Of a DNA stretch of 5,938 nucleotides, positions 5,182 to 5,938 are shown one piece after another. The DNA comes from Clostridiales bacterium (GTDB lineage Bacteria > Bacillota > Clostridia > Oscillospirales > Oscillospiraceae). The notes beneath the pieces were generated by a model. It was not told where the DNA came from. It was given only the letters and a program-made list of their open reading frames with translations, and made no database searches. Where the stretch lies: positions 1-5,938 of the forward strand of contig PITX01000090.1 in assembly GCA_017577345.1 (NCBI GenBank), in the 5' to 3' direction. The position numbers were made by a program, and so were the translations under genes. Numbering within the stretch: position 1 is the first letter of the stretch; every line of letters starts with the position of its first letter.

Positions 5182-5938
5182 ATGGAAATCAGATGCCGAA
5201 TTAACGGAGAATACATAACCCTCTGTGCCGAGCCGCAGGAACGCCTGAGAGATGTGCTGTACCGTACAGGCTACCGTTCTGTCAGAGACAGCGACGATGC
5301 AGAAGGCTTTGCCGGCTCCGATACGATCGTTTTTAACGGAAAACTGAAATACTCCAATTTCATTCTTGCCTGCCAGGCGGAAAACGCCGAGATCAGAACG
5401 GCGGAAGGTCTGCTCAATGGCAGAGAGCTGAACTATGTGCAGAAGGCAATGGTCGCTTCCGGTATCGTACAGAGTGCTTACAATGCCCCTGCCGCCGCAC
5501 TGATCCTGACATGGCTGCTGGAGAAAAAGCCCAATGCCGCCAAGGAGGATATCAAAGAAGCACTTTCCGGTATCTATATCCGTGATGCGGGCTATGAGCA
5601 CTACTACCTGGCGGTCAGGCTGGCGCAGGAGCTGAGAGATTACGGCAAATTCCGCAGTGAGATCGCGCCCTCCTTCCGTCCGAAGCTGGACATCATCGGC
5701 AAGCCCTGTGACAAGATCGACGGTGCCGCTCTGGTTTCCGGCGAGCCGGTCTTCGTTGAGGACAAGGTACCCGAAAACGCATGGACGCTCCATGTGCTGA
5801 GAAGCCCGTTTGCAAGCGCATATATCAAGTCCATCGACACTGCCGAGGCTGAAAAGCTGGACGGCGTTGCCGCCATCATTACTGCCTTTAACTGCCCGGA
5901 TACCTACTATATGCAGGCAGGTCAGGGCAATCCCGAGC
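5182..5938 (+). CDS. xdhD: XdhD-like fused ferredoxin-like/molybdopterin hydroxylase subunit, 3' end missing
   Basis: The first 252 codons are present. Residues 1-160 have the fold of the two-cluster [2Fe-2S] subunit and align with the XdhC-like protein of this operon without gaps at a constant offset of two residues. Every cluster cysteine is replaced: 41, 46, 49 and 61 by Asp39, Ala44, Asp47 and Asn59; 100, 103, 135 and 137 by Ser98, Asn101, Ile133 and Asp135. From IIGK (171-174) the start of the molybdopterin a/b-hammerhead domain follows. RDSDDAEGFAGSD, VQSAYNAPAAALI and LSGIYIRDAGY strongly resemble what I recall of E. coli XdhD, a protein of about 950 residues linked to purine metabolism and selenium-dependent hydroxylases. 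The cysteine loss is thus probably a family trait, not decay. AGGAGG (5169-5174) lies 7 nt before the ATG and 4 nt separate it from ygfM. The catalytic motifs lie beyond the window. Confidence 0.88.
   Translation, partial: MEIRCRINGEYITLCAEPQERLRDVLYRTGYRSVRDSDDAEGFAGSDTIVFNGKLKYSNFILACQAENAEIRTAEGLLNGRELNYVQKAMVASGIVQSAYNAPAAALILTWLLEKKPNAAKEDIKEALSGIYIRDAGYEHYYLAVRLAQELRDYGKFRSEIAPSFRPKLDIIGKPCDKIDGAALVSGEPVFVEDKVPENAWTLHVLRSPFASAYIKSIDTAEAEKLDGVAAIITAFNCPDTYYMQAGQGNPE

Noticed and set aside
999..5938. In-frame UGA selenocysteine codons in the selenium-dependent-type hydroxylase genes
   Set aside because: None of the open frames is interrupted by an in-frame UGA. In this enzyme class selenium is known as a labile cofactor, not selenocysteine.

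Overview
The window suggests a low-to-moderate GC Firmicute, most likely a gut clostridium of the Ruminococcaceae/Oscillospiraceae type. This is inference from the strong AGGAGG-type ribosome binding sites before every gene, the AT-rich intergenic region against GC-richer genes, a secreted LRR_5 (BspA-like) protein with the typical N-terminal domain of gut clostridial surface proteins, and a selenium-dependent-type molybdenum hydroxylase locus. No species can be named from the sequence alone.

Layout. Positions 1-435 (minus strand) hold the N-terminal part of a secreted leucine-rich-repeat protein whose 3' end lies beyond the left edge. Positions 436-998 form a divergent intergenic region. Its left half carries a minus-strand promoter with an extended -10 and a compact structured leader RNA. 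That RNA is closed by a perfect 13-bp stem starting at the predicted +1. It ends in a textbook intrinsic terminator (UUCG loop, U6) that stands before the LRR gene rather than after a gene, and an upstream segment can form a competing 10-bp antiterminator stem. This is the architecture of a riboswitch or attenuator, and I do not recognise its class. The right half carries two unexplained GC-rich hairpins, helically phased T-tracts, a plus-strand promoter with a 6-bp inverted repeat over its -10, and a leader hairpin.

Positions 999-5938 (plus strand) are a tightly packed operon of five molybdenum hydroxylase genes, with overlaps of 11 and 13 nt and gaps of 15 and 4 nt. The order is molybdopterin subunit (XdhA-like), two-cluster [2Fe-2S] subunit (XdhC-like), FAD subunit (XdhB-like), a second and divergent FAD subunit (YgfM-like), and the start of a fused ferredoxin-like/molybdopterin protein (XdhD-like) that runs off the right edge.

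How the genes fit together. The first three make a complete three-subunit hydroxylase: substrate oxidation at molybdenum, electrons through two [2Fe-2S] clusters, then to FAD and an acceptor. The last two resemble the E. coli ygfM-xdhD pair, a family linked by comparative genomics to selenium-dependent hydroxylases and purine handling. The XdhD-like protein has an N-terminal domain with the ferredoxin fold but none of the eight cluster cysteines, so it cannot bind the clusters itself. The single XdhC-like subunit may therefore serve both molybdenum subunits. Purines such as xanthine or hypoxanthine are the most likely substrates, but this is not demonstrated here.
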